Shown here: one piece after another, positions 49,681 to 60,083 of the stretch
How positions within the stretch are numbered: position 1 is the first letter of the stretch
How the letters are laid out: each line of letters begins with the position of its first letter
Source: Microbacterium sp. LWH13-1.2
Lineage (GTDB): Bacteria; Actinomycetota; Actinomycetes; Actinomycetales; Microbacteriaceae
Direction: 5' to 3'
NCBI RefSeq assembly: GCF_038397735.1
Contig: NZ_CP151635.1
Span: 3,224,001-3,288,000, forward strand
DNA length: 64,000 nucleotides
Made by a program: the position numbers and the translations under genes
Notes under the pieces: generated by a model
What the model was told of the DNA's origin: nothing
Database searches by the model: none
What the model saw: the letters and a program-made list of their open reading frames with translations, nothing else

Positions 49681-50643
49681 ATGCTCGCCTACCTGATCCG
49701 CCGCCTCGTGTTCCTCGTGGTGTCGCTCGTCGTCGCGATGATCGCGATCTTCGTGCTGCTGCGACTGCTGCCCGGCGACCCGGCGAATGCTTTGCTCTCG
49801 GTCAACGCCACCCCCGAGCAGATCGCCGCCGCTCGCGCGCAGGTCGGCTCGGATCAGCCCCTCCTGCAGCAGTTCACGACATGGGCGGGCCAGCTGTTGC
49901 GCTTCGATCTCGGTGAGTCCTTCCTGAGCTCGCGCCCGGTCGGACCCGACATCGCCGATCGCCTCGCCGTGACTCTCCCTCTCACTCTCATCGCCTTCAC
50001 GCTGGCCCTGCTCGTCTCGCTCGTGATCGGCATCACCGCCGCCGTGAAGTCCGACCGCTGGTATGGCGTCGCGCTCTCCGGCTTCGCACAGCTCGGTGTC
50101 GCCGTGCCCGTGTTCTGGGTCGGCGTCGTGCTCGTCTGGGTCTTCGCACTCGGCCTCGGCCTGCTGCCGTCGGGCGGCTTCCCCCGCGATGACTGGGAGG
50201 ATCCGGCCGATGCGCTGCGCTCGCTCGCGCTCCCGGTGATCACGATCGTGATCGTCATGAGCGCCTCCCTCAGCCGTTACGTGCGTTCGGCCACCCTCGA
50301 CGTGATCGGCAGCGATTACCTGCGCACCGCGCGGGCCGGGGGTTCCGGCACTGCCGAAGCGCTTCTGCGTCACGGTGTGCGCAACGGCTCGGTGCCCGTG
50401 GTCGCGATCCTCGGCATCGAGCTGTCGACGACGCTCCTCGGCGCGGTCGTCGTCGAGAGCGTCTTCACTCTTCCCGGCCTCGGCAGCCTGCTGCTGTCGG
50501 CCATCGAACAGCACGACTTCCAGGTGATCCAGGGCGTGCTCGTCGTCAGCACGCTCTTCGTGCTGCTCGTCGGGTTCGCCGCCGACATCGTGCAGCGTCT
50601 GATCGATCCGCGTCTGCGCACGAGCGTCTCGGGCAACCGATGA
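49681..50643 (+). CDS. Peptide-type ABC transporter permease (DppB type)
   Basis: A 320-aa permease: YLIRRLVFLVVSLVVAMIAI, RLLPGDPANALL, the EAA loop (DYLRTARAGGSGTAEALLRH) and VFTLPGLGSLLLSAI. Its stop overlaps the next start (ATGA). Confidence 0.93.
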   Translation: MLAYLIRRLVFLVVSLVVAMIAIFVLLRLLPGDPANALLSVNATPEQIAAARAQVGSDQPLLQQFTTWAGQLLRFDLGESFLSSRPVGPDIADRLAVTLPLTLIAFTLALLVSLVIGITAAVKSDRWYGVALSGFAQLGVAVPVFWVGVVLVWVFALGLGLLPSGGFPRDDWEDPADALRSLALPVITIVIVMSASLSRYVRSATLDVIGSDYLRTARAGGSGTAEALLRHGVRNGSVPVVAILGIELSTTLLGAVVVESVFTLPGLGSLLLSAIEQHDFQVIQGVLVVSTLFVLLVGFAADIVQRLIDPRLRTSVSGNR

Positions 50644-51500
50644 GCCGCGTCGCCGAGCAGCTGATCACCGGCTCCGTCCCCGTGCGGCGCCGGCCGAAGG
50701 CGACGCTGCTCATCGGACTCGCCCTGACCGGCGCCATCGTTCTCATCGCCCTGGTCTCGTTGTTCTGGCTTCCGTATCCGCTCGCCGACACCAGCGGCAG
50801 TCGCCTCGAAGGTCCCAGCGGTCTGCATCTGCTCGGCACCGATCGACTCGGCCGCGATCTGCTCTCGCAACTGATGTGGGGCGCGCGGATCGCCCTGATC
50901 GTCGGCATCTGCTCGGTCGCGATCGCCGCCGTGCTCGGCACGATCATCGGCCTGATCGCCGCGTTCTCCCGCCCCTGGGTCGATGACACCCTCTCCGCGG
51001 GACTCGACGTCGTGATCGCCTTCCCCGTGCTGCTTCTCGCCATGCTCGTCGTCGCCGTTCAGGGAGCGTCGCTGTGGTCGGCGGTGCTCGCGATCGGTCT
51101 CGCGATGTCGGCGGTCGTCGCGCGTCTCACCCGCATTCTGGCCCGCCGCGTGCTGCAGGAGCAGTACATCACCGCGGCGCGCACGAGCGGCACGAGTGTG
51201 CTCGGCATCGTCTTCCAGCACGTGCTGCCCAACATCGCGCCGACCCTCGCCGTCAGCCTCGCGTTGCAGTTCGGTGCCGCCGTGCTCGCCGAGGCGAGCC
51301 TGTCGTACCTCGGCCTCGGAGCCCCGCCGCCCAATGCCTCATGGGGACGAATGCTGCAGGAGGCCCAGGGCACCGTGATGACCGCCCCCGTCGGCGCGAT
51401 CGCCCCCGGCATCGCGATCATCGCCCTCGTGCTCGGGGTCAACTTCCTCGCCGACGGTCTGCGCGACCTCGCCGACCCGACCCGCAGGAGGAGCCGATGA
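50640..51500 (+). CDS. Peptide-type ABC transporter permease (DppC type)
   Basis: A 286-aa permease with LHLLGTDRLGRDLLSQLMWG, the EAA loop (YITAARTSGTSVLGIVFQHV) and SYLGLGAPPPNASWGRML. Start overlaps the DppB-like stop; stop overlaps the first ATPase start. Confidence 0.93.
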   Translation: MSRVAEQLITGSVPVRRRPKATLLIGLALTGAIVLIALVSLFWLPYPLADTSGSRLEGPSGLHLLGTDRLGRDLLSQLMWGARIALIVGICSVAIAAVLGTIIGLIAAFSRPWVDDTLSAGLDVVIAFPVLLLAMLVVAVQGASLWSAVLAIGLAMSAVVARLTRILARRVLQEQYITAARTSGTSVLGIVFQHVLPNIAPTLAVSLALQFGAAVLAEASLSYLGLGAPPPNASWGRMLQEAQGTVMTAPVGAIAPGIAIIALVLGVNFLADGLRDLADPTRRRSR

Positions 51501-52290
51501 GCATCCTCGACGTCTCACACCTCACCGTGCGTTCGGCATCGGGCGCGCTCGTGCGCGATGTGTCGTTCTCGCTCGCGCCCGGAGAGCGTCTGGGGCTGAT
51601 CGGCGAATCCGGGTCGGGCAAGTCACTCACCTCGCTCGCGGTCACAGGGCTCCTGCCTGATGCGCTCGTGGCTTCGGGATCGGTGCTGCTCGACGGCCAC
51701 CAGGTCATCGGAACTCGGGATGCCGACCTCCGCCCACTCCGTGGACCTGTTGCGCAGATCGTGTTCCAGGAGCCGCTCACCGCGCTCGATCCTCTGATGA
51801 GGGTCGGCCGACAGATCGCCGAACCGCTGCGTCGTCATCTCGGCCTGCGCGGCGCCGAGCTCGAGTCGGCGGTCGCCGCGTCCCTCGACGAGGTGGCCCT
51901 GTCCGAACCGAGGTTCGCCCGCTCCTACCCGCACGAGCTGTCGGGTGGTCAGCGGCAGCGGGTCGCGATCGCGATCGCCCTCGCTGCCAAGCCGCAGCTG
52001 CTCATCGCCGACGAGCCGACGACCGCGCTCGACGTCACGGTGCAGGATGCCGTGCTCACCCTTCTCGAGCGACTCGTCGCCGAGCGCGGCATGGCGCTGC
52101 TCTTCATCAGTCACGACCTCGCCGTCGTCTCACGCATGGTCGATCGCATCGTCGTGCTGCGTGACGGGCTCGTCGTCGAAGAGGGTGCGGTCGCACAGGT
52201 GCTGCAGAGCCCGGCCGAGCCGTATACGCGGATGCTGGTCGACAGCGCGCGTGCACTCGACGCATTCCTCGACGCGAAGGAGGCCGGCGC

Positions 52291-52294
<4 letters not shown>
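51497..52294 (+). CDS. Peptide-type ABC transporter ATPase (DppD type)
   Basis: A 265-aa ATPase: Walker A GESGSGKSLTSLA, FQEPLTALDPLMRVG (Q-loop with Glu in place of Asp), signature LSGGQRQRVAIA, LLIADEPTTALD and ISHDLAVVSRM. ATG 51497 has AGGAGGAG upstream. The peptide-type C-terminal extension is shorter than usual. Confidence 0.93.
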
Positions 52295-53046
<752 letters not shown>

Positions 53047-53159
53047 GGCCGGTCGTCCCGGATGGCTGGCCGTTTCACGGATGGCTGCCAGACCGACGGC
53101 GTGTCTCCCGCCCTTCGGGCATCGTCCAGCCGAATCGGGCGCGGACGAACGCCCTGGTC

Positions 53160-53624
53160 TCAGGCAAGCGCGTGCCAGGCTTCTCGTAGTGCCACCACAG
53201 AAGGGGTCATCTCCGCGTCGGGGAGGTACACAGGGCCATCGGAGATGTCCACGTTTCGCAGGGGATCATCGTCGAGGTGCTGCGGGAAGACATGGCAGTG
53301 AAGATGCGGTGCGCGATGCCCCATCACCAGGTAGTTGATCTTCCGCGGGCCGAACGTCCCGTCGACGGCACGCCCCGCGCGCTGGACGTCGCGCCAGAAC
53401 GCGCTGATCTGATCGGCGTCCAGCTGACCGAGGTCAGTGAGATGCCCGCGGAGGATGACCACGGTGTAGCCGGGATGCGCCTGGTTGCGCACCAGTCGGA
53501 TGTGAGTCGTCTCGGTCGAGGCCACCAGGATGCTGTGCTCGTTCTCCGGCAGATGTGCGTCGGCGCACATGCCGCAGAGCTCCGGGTCCACGAGTTCGGC
53601 CCACTCCTCATCCGTCCACCACAT
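53160..53624 (-). CDS. HIT-family nucleotide hydrolase/transferase
   Basis: A 154-aa histidine-triad protein with the catalytic HLHCHVFPQH (H-x-H-x-H) at about residues 114-123 and an N-terminal CGMCADAH motif that may bind zinc. HIT proteins cleave nucleoside phosphoramidates or dinucleotides. The ATG at 53624 is 6 nt after TACCAT, a leaderless layout. It is divergent from the trp leader and trpS. Confidence 0.9.
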   Translation of the reverse strand: MWWTDEEWAELVDPELCGMCADAHLPENEHSILVASTETTHIRLVRNQAHPGYTVVILRGHLTDLGQLDADQISAFWRDVQRAGRAVDGTFGPRKINYLVMGHRAPHLHCHVFPQHLDDDPLRNVDISDGPVYLPDAEMTPSVVALREAWHALA

Positions 53625-53630
53625 CGGCCC

Positions 53631-53636
53631 ATGGTA
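53631..53636 (-). promoter_or_regulatory. -10 box of a leaderless promoter (HIT gene)
   Basis: TACCAT on the minus strand ends 6 nt before ATG 53624. Confidence 0.55.
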
Positions 53637-53681
53637 GCCAGGGGATTCGCGCTGCCGGTCGCATCGAGCCCCGCGGGTCAC

Positions 53682-53687
53682 TATCCT
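53682..53687 (+). promoter_or_regulatory. -10 box of the trp leader/trpS promoter
   Basis: TATCCT ends 6 nt before ATG 53694 of the leader peptide, so the leader peptide itself would be translated from a leaderless transcript. Confidence 0.6.
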
Positions 53688-53693
53688 CGACCT

Positions 53694-53738
53694 ATGCGTT
53701 TCACCGTTTCGTCGTGGTGGCTGCACGAGCAGCCGTAA
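53694..53738 (+). CDS. Trp leader peptide MRFTVSSWWLHEQP
   Basis: A 14-codon frame with two adjacent Trp codons (TGG TGG at 53715-53720), ending TAA, 85 bp before trpS. Tandem Trp codons in a short peptide directly followed by competing hairpins are the hallmark of ribosome-mediated attenuation. The same arrangement is known for the auxiliary TrpRS gene of Streptomyces coelicolor. Too short for standard gene calling, but the fit is very good. Confidence 0.8.
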   Translation: MRFTVSSWWLHEQP

Positions 53739-53771
53739 CGCATTGACGCGCGGGCTGCACGGCAGCCCGCG
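53719..53771 (+). promoter_or_regulatory. Four-segment attenuator of trpS
   Basis: Segment 1 GGCTGC (53719-53724) pairs with segment 2 GCAGCC (53729-53734). Segment 2 can instead pair with GGCTGC in segment 3 (53753-53758). Segment 3 CGCGGGCTGC (53749-53758) forms a perfect 10-bp hairpin with segment 4 GCAGCCCGCG (53762-53771). Segment 1 overlaps the second Trp codon, so a ribosome stalled for Trp-tRNA would free segment 2 and block the 3:4 hairpin. The 3:4 stem lacks a T tract. Confidence 0.75.
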
Positions 53772-53823
53772 ACCCTTCGCGGATCCATGTTCCGTGCAGC
53801 TCCTCTCGACTCAGGAGCAGATC

Positions 53824-54858
53824 ATGGACTCGTACGCCGCAACCCTCGCTCGCATGCCCGACCTCCGGGAGGCGATCGCACAGCATCCCGAGAGATACCG
53901 CGTTCTCACCGGGGAGCGCCCCACAGGACGACTGCACCTCGGCCACTACTTCGGCACCATCCGCGAACGTGTCCGTCTGCAGGATGCGGGTGTCGAGACG
54001 TTCGTCATCCTGGCCGACTACCAGGTCATCACCGACCGCGAATCGGCCGGGGATGTGCGTGGCGCCGTCTACGGTGCGGTTCTCGACTACCTCGCCGCCG
54101 GTCTCGACCCGGCCTCCACCACGATCTTCACCCACTCGGCCGTTCCTGCACTCAACCAGCTGCTCGTCCCCTTTCTGAGCCTGGTCAGCGAGGCAGAGCT
54201 GCACCGCAATCCGACCGTGAAGGCCGAGCTCGCGGCCTCCGGTCGATCCTTGAGCGGCCTGCTCCTCACCTATCCCGTGCACCAGGCGGCCGACATCCTC
54301 TTCTGCAAGGGCAACCTCGTTCCGGTGGGGAAGGACAACCTGCCGCACGTCGAGATGACGCGCACGATCGCACGTCGCTTCACCGAGCGATACGGTCGCG
54401 TGTTCCCCGAGCCTGACGCGCTCGTCACCGAGACCCCTGAGCTTCCCGGCCTCGACGGCCGAAAGATGTCGAAGAGCTACGGGAACGCCATCGCGCTGGG
54501 GATGTCCGCTGACGAGACCGCCGACGTCATCCGGCGCGCTCCCACGGATTCAGAGCGCGCGATCACCTACGACCCCGAGAATCGGCCCGGCGTATCGGGG
54601 TTGCTCGCGACGGCTGCGGTCGTTCTCGAGCGCACCCCTGAGGAGATCGCGGATGAGGTCGGCGGGGCGGGAGCGGGTTCTCTCAAGCGTTTCACCACAG
54701 AGGCGGTGAACGAGTTCCTCGCAGAGCACCGTGCCCGTCGCGCCGTGCTCACCGTGGCCGACGCCGCTGCGGTACTGCGAGAAGGGAACGAGCGCGCCCT
54801 GTCCATCGCGAACGACACGCTCGACGAGGTGAGAACGGCGATGGGCATGACGTACTGA
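53824..54858 (+). CDS. trpS: Auxiliary tryptophanyl-tRNA synthetase
   Basis: A 344-aa class I TrpRS that charges tRNA-Trp. It has the HIGH-like HLGHYFG near residue 38, after TGERPTGRLHLG, the ligand region ADYQVITDR, and GLDGRKMSKSYGNAI carrying KMSKS near residue 217. Its sequence style is that of the second, inducible TrpRS of actinomycetes, which in Streptomyces resists indolmycin, rather than the housekeeping form; this is inference. ATG 53824 has AGGAG at 6 nt. Expression is predicted to rise when charged tRNA-Trp falls, through the leader peptide and attenuator. Confidence 0.93.
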   Translation: MDSYAATLARMPDLREAIAQHPERYRVLTGERPTGRLHLGHYFGTIRERVRLQDAGVETFVILADYQVITDRESAGDVRGAVYGAVLDYLAAGLDPASTTIFTHSAVPALNQLLVPFLSLVSEAELHRNPTVKAELAASGRSLSGLLLTYPVHQAADILFCKGNLVPVGKDNLPHVEMTRTIARRFTERYGRVFPEPDALVTETPELPGLDGRKMSKSYGNAIALGMSADETADVIRRAPTDSERAITYDPENRPGVSGLLATAAVVLERTPEEIADEVGGAGAGSLKRFTTEAVNEFLAEHRARRAVLTVADAAAVLREGNERALSIANDTLDEVRTAMGMTY

Positions 54859-54884
54859 CCGCCGTTGACCGACGTCGGTGCCTC

Positions 54885-55286
54885 TCAGCCCACCGAGGGC
54901 GCGAGACCGAAGTACGCAAGCTCCGCGTCGTTCAGCATCCGCGAGCGGATCAGGAAACGCATGCCCGTCGGTCCCTCGACCGAGAAGCCGGCACCGCGCC
55001 CCGGCACGACGTCGATCGTGAGGTGCGTGTACTTCCAGTACTCGAACTGCGACTCCGACATGAAGACCTCGACCGGGGCGTCCAACCCCACATCGAGCGC
55101 GCCCAGCAGCACGTCTCCGGGCCCGGTGATGAACATGCCCACGGGATAGCACATGGGCGATGAGCCGTCGCAGCATCCGCCCGACTGATGGAACATCAGG
55201 GGTCCGTGTTGCACAGTGAGGTCTCGGATGAGGGATGCCGCCGCATCCGTCACGTCAACGCGTTGGTAGGTGCCGATGCTCACCAT
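54885..55286 (-). CDS. DUF779 family protein
   Basis: A 133-aa DUF779 protein with MFHQSGGCCDGSSPMCYPVG (the conserved GGCCDGS...C motif, a potential metal or redox site), SESQFEYWKYTHLTIDVVPG and FLIRSRML. The family is nearly always encoded next to an aldehyde dehydrogenase, as here. ATG 55286, with GTG 55283 as alternative. It is the second gene after the dehydrogenase, separated by a strong hairpin. Confidence 0.92.
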   Translation of the reverse strand: MVSIGTYQRVDVTDAAASLIRDLTVQHGPLMFHQSGGCCDGSSPMCYPVGMFITGPGDVLLGALDVGLDAPVEVFMSESQFEYWKYTHLTIDVVPGRGAGFSVEGPTGMRFLIRSRMLNDAELAYFGLAPSVG

Positions 55287-55326
55287 GATCCGTGCCTTCC
55301 TGCCGATTCCTCCGGAGCAGATGGTG

Positions 55327-55360
55327 CCGGGCGGGCGCTGAGGGTGCAGCGCCCGCCCGG
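55327..55360 (-). terminator. Strong hairpin between aldehyde dehydrogenase and DUF779 genes
   Basis: CCGGGCGGGCGCTG (55327-55340) and CAGCGCCCGCCCGG (55347-55360) form a perfect 14-bp stem with a 6-nt loop, 9 bp after the dehydrogenase stop. It should reduce transcription into the DUF779 gene. Confidence 0.75.
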
Positions 55361-55368
55361 GGTCGAGC

Positions 55369-56934
<1,566 letters not shown>

Positions 56935-57044
56935 CGGGACTCCTTCGACGGGCCGCGGGCGTCGGTGCTGCGCAGCTGTCCTTCGACGGTACGTCTGCGG
57001 ACGTTGCGCCCGAATGCGCAACGTTGCGTGCGGTTGCGAGCCGT

Positions 57045-58379
57045 TCAGCCCTCTTCGAGACGCTCGAGGCGCTCGATCCGCGCGACCAGTCCTGCGCGTT
57101 TCGGCGACCGCGCGGGGAGCATCTCGAGCGCGAGGCGGAGCGCTGCGGCATCCCTCTGCCCCTCGGGGATCTCGGCGTAGGCGAGCAGCACGTCGAGGCT
57201 CGCCTCCGAGAGCATCGCCTCGCGCAGCGCCGACCTGACGGACTCGCGGAACTCCTCGACACCCGGCGACGTCGACTCGGGCAGAACCGGACCGCGGTAG
57301 GCGGTGAGCGCGACGCGATGAGCGCCGCGGTCGAGCAGTGACAGCACGTCGTGCGCGTCGGTCTCGAGGGGCACCGTCAATCGATACGGGCGGGACTCCG
57401 GCACGAGACTGGGGGCGTGTTTCTCCAGCACCTTGCGCAGGCGCACCATCTCGGGTCGCAGCGTGTCTGCGGATGCCTCGGGGCCGTACACCAGTTCGCT
57501 CAGCCGCTCGGCCGACAGCCCCTGGCGGTTCACCGCGAGCATGAGCAGGATTGCGGCATGACGGGCGCTGAGCTCGATCACGGACTCTTCGAGCTCGGTC
57601 TCGCTCTCGAGCCGCGCCCTGTCCCGGCCGAGCACATGCAGCGTCGCTCGCGTGGTCGGCTTGGCCCGTGACGAGATCGTCGTCGGTCGGGGCGATTCGC
57701 TCCGCGCTCGGAGTCGGGCGACCAACAACTCGGATTCGACCGCGCGCGCCGTGGCGTCGACCAGAAGTCGGGCCTGGGTCGAGACGACCTCGTCTCCGCC
57801 GGTGATGTCGATCACCCCGAGCACACGCTGCGTCTCGGGGTCGCGCACGGGCGCCGCAGTGCACGACCACGGGTGGACGAGTCGGTTGTAGTGCTCCGCT
57901 CCCCGGATCTGCACGGAGTGTCCGAGCGTCAGTGCGGTTCCGGGGGCGGTGGTGCCGACGGCATCCTCTGCCCAGTTCGCCCCCGCGACGAATCCCATGC
58001 CCTCGGTGAGCGACTGCAGCTGGCGGTCTCCTTCGATCCAGAGCAGGCGTCCTGCCTGATCGCCGACGGCGATGACGACTCCGGACTCCTCCGGGGTGCC
58101 GGGCAGCAGCAGCGCTCGGATCATGTCCATCGCGGACGCCAGCGGGTGGGTGAGCCGGTAGGCCTCGAGCTCGTCGGTGACGAGTTCGATCGACGGCGCG
58201 GTCTCCGGCCCCACCCGACCGCGCCAGGAGCGGACCCACGATTCACGGACGAGCGGACGAACCTGCTGCAGGCGGTGATCGTCGAGGTTGCCGGCGATGA
58301 GTTCCTCGTGCGCACGCTCGATCAGCAGACGAGAGGCCTCAGGTGGGCCGTCACGTGACACCTGCCACGACGCAACCAC
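57045..58379 (-). CDS. GAF-domain transcriptional regulator of the aldehyde dehydrogenase operon
   Basis: A 444-aa regulator. The N-terminal half resembles AcoR-type sensors ([16 protein letters not shown], then a GAF domain with [20 protein letters not shown] and the [15 protein letters not shown] ligand loop). There is no AAA+ or sigma-54 domain. The C-terminal half has a predicted winged helix ([20 protein letters not shown]...[12 protein letters not shown]) and a helical bundle. GTG 58379 has GGAGA at 4-5 nt. It lies upstream of, and co-directional with, the dehydrogenase, which it probably induces in response to aldehyde or alcohol. Confidence 0.85.
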   Translation of the reverse strand: MVASWQVSRDGPPEASRLLIERAHEELIAGNLDDHRLQQVRPLVRESWVRSWRGRVGPETAPSIELVTDELEAYRLTHPLASAMDMIRALLLPGTPEESGVVIAVGDQAGRLLWIEGDRQLQSLTEGMGFVAGANWAEDAVGTTAPGTALTLGHSVQIRGAEHYNRLVHPWSCTAAPVRDPETQRVLGVIDITGGDEVVSTQARLLVDATARAVESELLVARLRARSESPRPTTISSRAKPTTRATLHVLGRDRARLESETELEESVIELSARHAAILLMLAVNRQGLSAERLSELVYGPEASADTLRPEMVRLRKVLEKHAPSLVPESRPYRLTVPLETDAHDVLSLLDRGAHRVALTAYRGPVLPESTSPGVEEFRESVRSALREAMLSEASLDVLLAYAEIPEGQRDAAALRLALEMLPARSPKRAGLVARIERLERLEEG

Positions 58380-58491
58380 AGCGTCTCCGATCGTCGATGG
58401 TGGAGCGTTACCTCAGTGTAGGAGCCGGATGCTGCGGGCGGAACCCGCGATATTCCGGTGCGTCGACACGGTGTCGGAGATGCGCCTCGCG

Positions 58492-58524
58492 CACTACTGT
58501 GCAGTGCGTGGTAGTGTGCAGTGC
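58492..58524 (+). promoter_or_regulatory. Candidate PadR operator
   Basis: CACTAC (58492-58497) and GTAGTG (58511-58516) form a dyad, and TGTGCAGTGC occurs at 58498-58507 and 58515-58524, 17 bp apart. TAGTGT at 58512-58517 fits a -10 box, so the dyad would cover the promoter of the PadR gene, 16 bp before its ATG. Confidence 0.5.
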
Positions 58525-58539
58525 ATCGAAGGAGGTCCG

Positions 58540-58896
58540 ATGGACACCACGCAGTTGCTCAAGGGAGTGCTCGACGTCGCCGTGCTCGCGGTGCTCCGCA
58601 CCGAGGACGGATACGGCTACGACATCGTCCGCAGACTCAGGGATGCCGGTCTCGGCGACGTGGGCGACGCGTCGGTCTACGGCACACTGCGCCGGCTCTA
58701 CGCGGCAGGCAGCCTCTCGAGCTACGTCGTCCCCTCCGACGGCGGCCCGCACCGCAAGTACTACGCGATCAACCCGCAGGGTCGTGCGGCTCTCGACTCG
58801 CAGACCGTCACCTGGCTGGACTTCGCGGGGGCGATGTCCACGCTGCTCACCGCCGACACAGGCACCGACACACCCACGATCGGAGAGAACCGATGA
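58540..58896 (+). CDS. PadR-family transcriptional regulator
   Basis: A 118-aa PadR protein: LLKGVLDVAVLAVLRTEDGY, YDIVRRLRDAGL, ASVYGTLRRLYAAGSLSSYV and HRKYYAINPQGRAAL, i.e. the full winged helix, with a short C-terminal dimerisation helix. ATG 58540 has GAAGGAGGT upstream. The stop overlaps the HAAS-type gene (ATGA), the classic regulator/membrane-partner pair. Confidence 0.93.
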   Translation: MDTTQLLKGVLDVAVLAVLRTEDGYGYDIVRRLRDAGLGDVGDASVYGTLRRLYAAGSLSSYVVPSDGGPHRKYYAINPQGRAALDSQTVTWLDFAGAMSTLLTADTGTDTPTIGENR

Positions 58897-59972
58897 ACGA
58901 CACCGCCGTCTCGATCGACGAACAGATCCGCTCCTTCGCTCTCGCCGTGCGCGAGCACCTCGACGACCTCCCGGCCGACGAGCTCGACGAGATCGTGGGC
59001 GGGCTCACCGCCGACCTGGCAGATCAGGCCGCCGACAACGACGGAGTGCTCGAGCTCGGCGACCCGGCCGCCTACGCCGAAGAGCTGCGGTCCGCAGCCG
59101 GGCTTCCGCCGCGCGCGCAGGGCCGTCAGCGAGTCCGCCTCGGTGCGCGGGCGAGCGCGTGGCGTCGGGGCGTCGTCGACGGCATCCGCCGCAGCGCAGC
59201 CGGAGGGTGGCTCCTCGATCTGCTGCTCTCGCTTCGCCCGGTGTGGTGGGTGCTGCGCGGCATCGGTCTGTATGCAGCCGTCGCCGCGATCATCGCGATC
59301 CTTCCGCCCTTCACCTATCAGCCGTTCGAGTCCTACAACTGGTGGGCCATGCCCACGTCCCCCCTGCACTGGCTGTTCATCGGCGCGTTCGTCCTCGTCA
59401 GCGTGCAGTGGGGTCGCGATCGGTGGCTGCCGAAGAACCCGCTGCGCCATGTGCGCACTCTCGCCGGCATCCTGGCGGTGATCGTGCTCCCAGGACTCGT
59501 CATCTCGGTGCTCTCGCCACGCGTCGAGCACGTGTACGCGACCCAGCCCGTCGGCATCGCAGGGCTCGCGCTCGACGGCGTGCAGATCAACAACATCTTC
59601 GCCTACGACGCCGCGGGCAACCCGATCGAGCACGTGCAGCTCTTCACCGGAAAGGGCACCCCGCTCGACCTCTACGGAACTGCCGGCGGGCAGATCGCGT
59701 ACACCGAAGACGGTGGCGAGATCCAGTTCGGATCGCAGGACAACGGTCTGCTGACGACCATTCCGTCTGAGGACTACCGCGGTAAGCCCGTGTGGAACGT
59801 CTACCCGCTCGACGAGGCGGAGTGGGATCCGATGACGGGCCAGCCCGACCTCTCGACGACGAAGCAGCCGGCGCCACCGTTCCAGAAGGCACCGAGCATC
59901 GACGCGACCGGCGCGACACCGGCTCCGGAGACGGACGGTGTGCCCCAGCCGACCGAGACCCCCGCACCCTGA
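58893..59972 (+). CDS. HAAS-domain membrane protein paired with PadR
   Basis: A 359-aa protein. The N-terminal HAAS-type helical domain (FALAVREHLDDLPADELDEI, about 1-70) precedes about four helices (about 108-130, 150-175 and 190-215) and a C-terminal extracytoplasmic beta domain of about 140 residues (LALDGVQINNIFAYDAAGNP) ending in a Pro/Thr-rich tail. HAAS domains accompany PadR regulators. The role may be sensing envelope state; unknown. Confidence 0.85.
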   Translation: MNDTAVSIDEQIRSFALAVREHLDDLPADELDEIVGGLTADLADQAADNDGVLELGDPAAYAEELRSAAGLPPRAQGRQRVRLGARASAWRRGVVDGIRRSAAGGWLLDLLLSLRPVWWVLRGIGLYAAVAAIIAILPPFTYQPFESYNWWAMPTSPLHWLFIGAFVLVSVQWGRDRWLPKNPLRHVRTLAGILAVIVLPGLVISVLSPRVEHVYATQPVGIAGLALDGVQINNIFAYDAAGNPIEHVQLFTGKGTPLDLYGTAGGQIAYTEDGGEIQFGSQDNGLLTTIPSEDYRGKPVWNVYPLDEAEWDPMTGQPDLSTTKQPAPPFQKAPSIDATGATPAPETDGVPQPTETPAP

Positions 59973-59981
59973 GGCGGGATC

Positions 59982-60077
59982 ATGACCGAGCGGATCATCT
60001 CGATCGACATCTCCCACCTCGTGCGAGAGGCACTGGGCCAGGCAGCCGAAGCCGAGGCCGACGACCCGGAGGAGTGA
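59982..60077 (+). CDS. Possible 31-aa protein downstream of the PadR/HAAS genes
   Basis: ATG 59982, 9 nt after the HAAS-type stop, opens MTERIISIDISHLVREALGQ and ends AEADDPEE. It is an amphipathic, acidic helix with GC-rich third positions. The upstream GGCGGGA is only 2 nt from ATG, so translation would depend on coupling. Plausible but unproven. Confidence 0.4.
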   Translation: MTERIISIDISHLVREALGQAAEAEADDPEE

Positions 60078-60083
60078 CCGGAC

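Noticed and set aside
53739..53823. T-box riboswitch as control of trpS
   Set aside because: The untranslated part is only about 85 nt, with no T-box sequence or specifier stem. The Trp-Trp leader peptide with competing hairpins explains it better.
58350..58359. Perfect palindrome GTCACGTGAC
   Set aside because: It lies inside the coding start of the GAF regulator and is short enough to arise by chance in GC-rich DNA; no second copy was seen nearby.
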